Assembly: GCF_900182575.1 (NCBI RefSeq)
Contig: NZ_FXSZ01000002.1
Location: forward strand, 124,001 to 188,000
Direction of reading: 5' to 3'
Source: Solitalea koreensis
Lineage (GTDB): Bacteria; Bacteroidota; Bacteroidia; Sphingobacteriales; Sphingobacteriaceae
Length of the DNA: 64,000 nucleotides
A program made the position numbers and the translations under genes. Under the pieces are notes generated by a model. It did no database searches. It had not been told where the DNA came from and was given only the letters and a program-made list of their open reading frames with translations. Positions 63,356 through 64,000 of the stretch are shown here, piece after piece (positions within the stretch are counted from its first letter, which is position 1; each line of letters begins with the position of its first letter).

Positions 63356-64000
63356 TTAAGAGAGAACCATTTCAGGAATATCTCCTTCAATAATTAATTT
63401 GCCTAATGTTGCTTTTTTAATCTCTTCAACTGATACCCCTGGAGCTCGTTCTAATAATTTAAAACCACCTTCTGGCAATACCTCCATTACACATAATTCA
63501 GTGACAATCTTTTTCACACAGCCTACGCCGGTAAGAGGTAAAGTACACTTAGGTAATAATTTCGACTCTCCAGCTTTATTTACATGCTGCATCGCTACGA
63601 TAATGTTTTTTGCTGAAGCAACTAAATCCATAGCGCCTCCCATTCCTTTTACCATTTTACCGGGTATTTTCCAGTTGGCAATATCTCCATTTTCTGAAAC
63701 TTCCATGGCACCCAAAATTGTTAAATCAACCTTACCGGCACGAATCATTCCAAAGCTTAAAGCAGAATCAAATACCGCTGATCCGGGTAATGTAGTAATG
63801 GTTTGCTTACCGGCATTAATCAAATCAGGGTCTTCTTCTCCTTCATAAGGGAAAGGGCCCATTCCTAATAGTCCATTTTCAGATTGAAGAGTAACATTTA
63901 TGCCTTCGGGTATATAATTAGCAACAAGGGTTGGTATACCAATACCTAAATTTACATAGTAACCATCTTTTAACTCTCGTGCAATGCATTTTGCTATTCC
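63356..64000 (-). CDS. scoB: 3-oxoacid CoA-transferase subunit B (partial, runs off the window)
   Basis: The frame is open from the window edge to TAA at 63356-63358, so the 5' end is missing; the ATG at 63862 is internal. The visible 215 or so codons include YVNLGIGIPTLVAN, then SENGLLGMGPFPYEGEEDPD, which carries the catalytic glutamate (SENG) of class I CoA-transferase beta chains. GSAVFDSALSFGMIRAGKVDL and GGAMDLVASAKNIIVAMQHV follow. It transfers CoA from succinyl-CoA to acetoacetate or another 3-oxoacid, with an A subunit probably encoded just outside the window. Confidence 0.92.
   Translation of the reverse strand, partial: GIAKCIARELKDGYYVNLGIGIPTLVANYIPEGINVTLQSENGLLGMGPFPYEGEEDPDLINAGKQTITTLPGSAVFDSALSFGMIRAGKVDLTILGAMEVSENGDIANWKIPGKMVKGMGGAMDLVASAKNIIVAMQHVNKAGESKLLPKCTLPLTGVGCVKKIVTELCVMEVLPEGGFKLLERAPGVSVEEIKKATLGKLIIEGDIPEMVLS

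Noticed and set aside
63399..63848. 149-codon plus-strand frame
   Set aside because: It is antisense to the strongly conserved scoB sequence.
1..64000. CRISPR arrays, tRNA or rRNA genes, prophage, toxin-antitoxin or defence islands
   Set aside because: I looked in every gap and saw no regular short repeats, cloverleaf-like sequence, phage genes or defence gene families. The S24 regulator and AlbA_2 protein stand alone and do not make a system.

Overview
The window looks like chromosomal DNA of a Bacteroidota member, most likely Sphingobacteriales (a Pedobacter- or Solitalea-like organism). The reasons are the AT-rich composition, weak Shine-Dalgarno sites, several TAnnTTTG-type -7 boxes, DUF4382 and fasciclin proteins, a PafA-type phosphatase, a fused CcoN-CcoO oxidase subunit and a dipeptidyl-peptidase IV. 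The genus is inferred. Almost everything reads as ordinary housekeeping and envelope genes. I see no CRISPR array, prophage, rRNA, tRNA or recognisable defence island.

Layout. 1-8.5 kb: the end of kynurenine 3-monooxygenase, QueD, a histone-deacetylase-like amidohydrolase, a DUF4382 lipoprotein, a MATE exporter, an AlbA_2/winged-helix protein, a hotdog thioesterase-like protein, an MFS transporter and HemF. 8.6-17.2 kb: GyrA, a secreted TPR protein, an Upf1/SMUBP2-like helicase and a secreted family 2 glycosidase. 17.4-19.9 kb: an MlaE-MlaF-MlaD lipid-transport operon. 20.0-25.2 kb: a TolC / membrane-fusion / RND efflux operon on the minus strand. 25.4-25.6 kb: a decayed phytase-like esterase gene. 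25.7-34.2 kb: a complete cbb3 cytochrome oxidase locus (CcoI, CcoS, CcoN-O fusion, a 59-residue CcoQ-like protein, mono-heme CcoP, CcoG, FixH and a TauE/SafE-type protein).

34.3-45.1 kb: MsrA, a bifunctional penicillin-binding protein, a large protease/propeller/outer-membrane-barrel fusion, PafA phosphatase, fasciclin protein, a degenerate GIY-YIG protein divergent from a LexA-like XRE-S24 regulator, and a Spy-like periplasmic protein. 45.2-52.6 kb: BioF, NagA, BioD, DPP-IV, an internally deleted IS3-family element with both terminal repeats, ferritin and 3-hydroxyacyl-CoA dehydrogenase. 52.8-58.9 kb: glutamate synthase GltB-GltD. 59.1-62.9 kb: a two-component system that appears co-transcribed with an outer-membrane-like protein and a Lys/Pro-rich exported protein, next to an Ala/Lys/Glu-rich secreted protein. 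The window ends inside a CoA-transferase beta subunit.

The cbb3 genes form one biogenesis unit: copper supply (CcoI, TauE/SafE), structural subunits, and assembly factors (CcoG, FixH, CcoS). The efflux and Mla operons and the PBP serve envelope upkeep. The least explained parts are the 59-62.9 kb signalling/envelope cluster, the 1025-residue fusion protein, the dyad in front of the S24 regulator, and two pieces of gene or element decay (25.4 kb and 50.6 kb).
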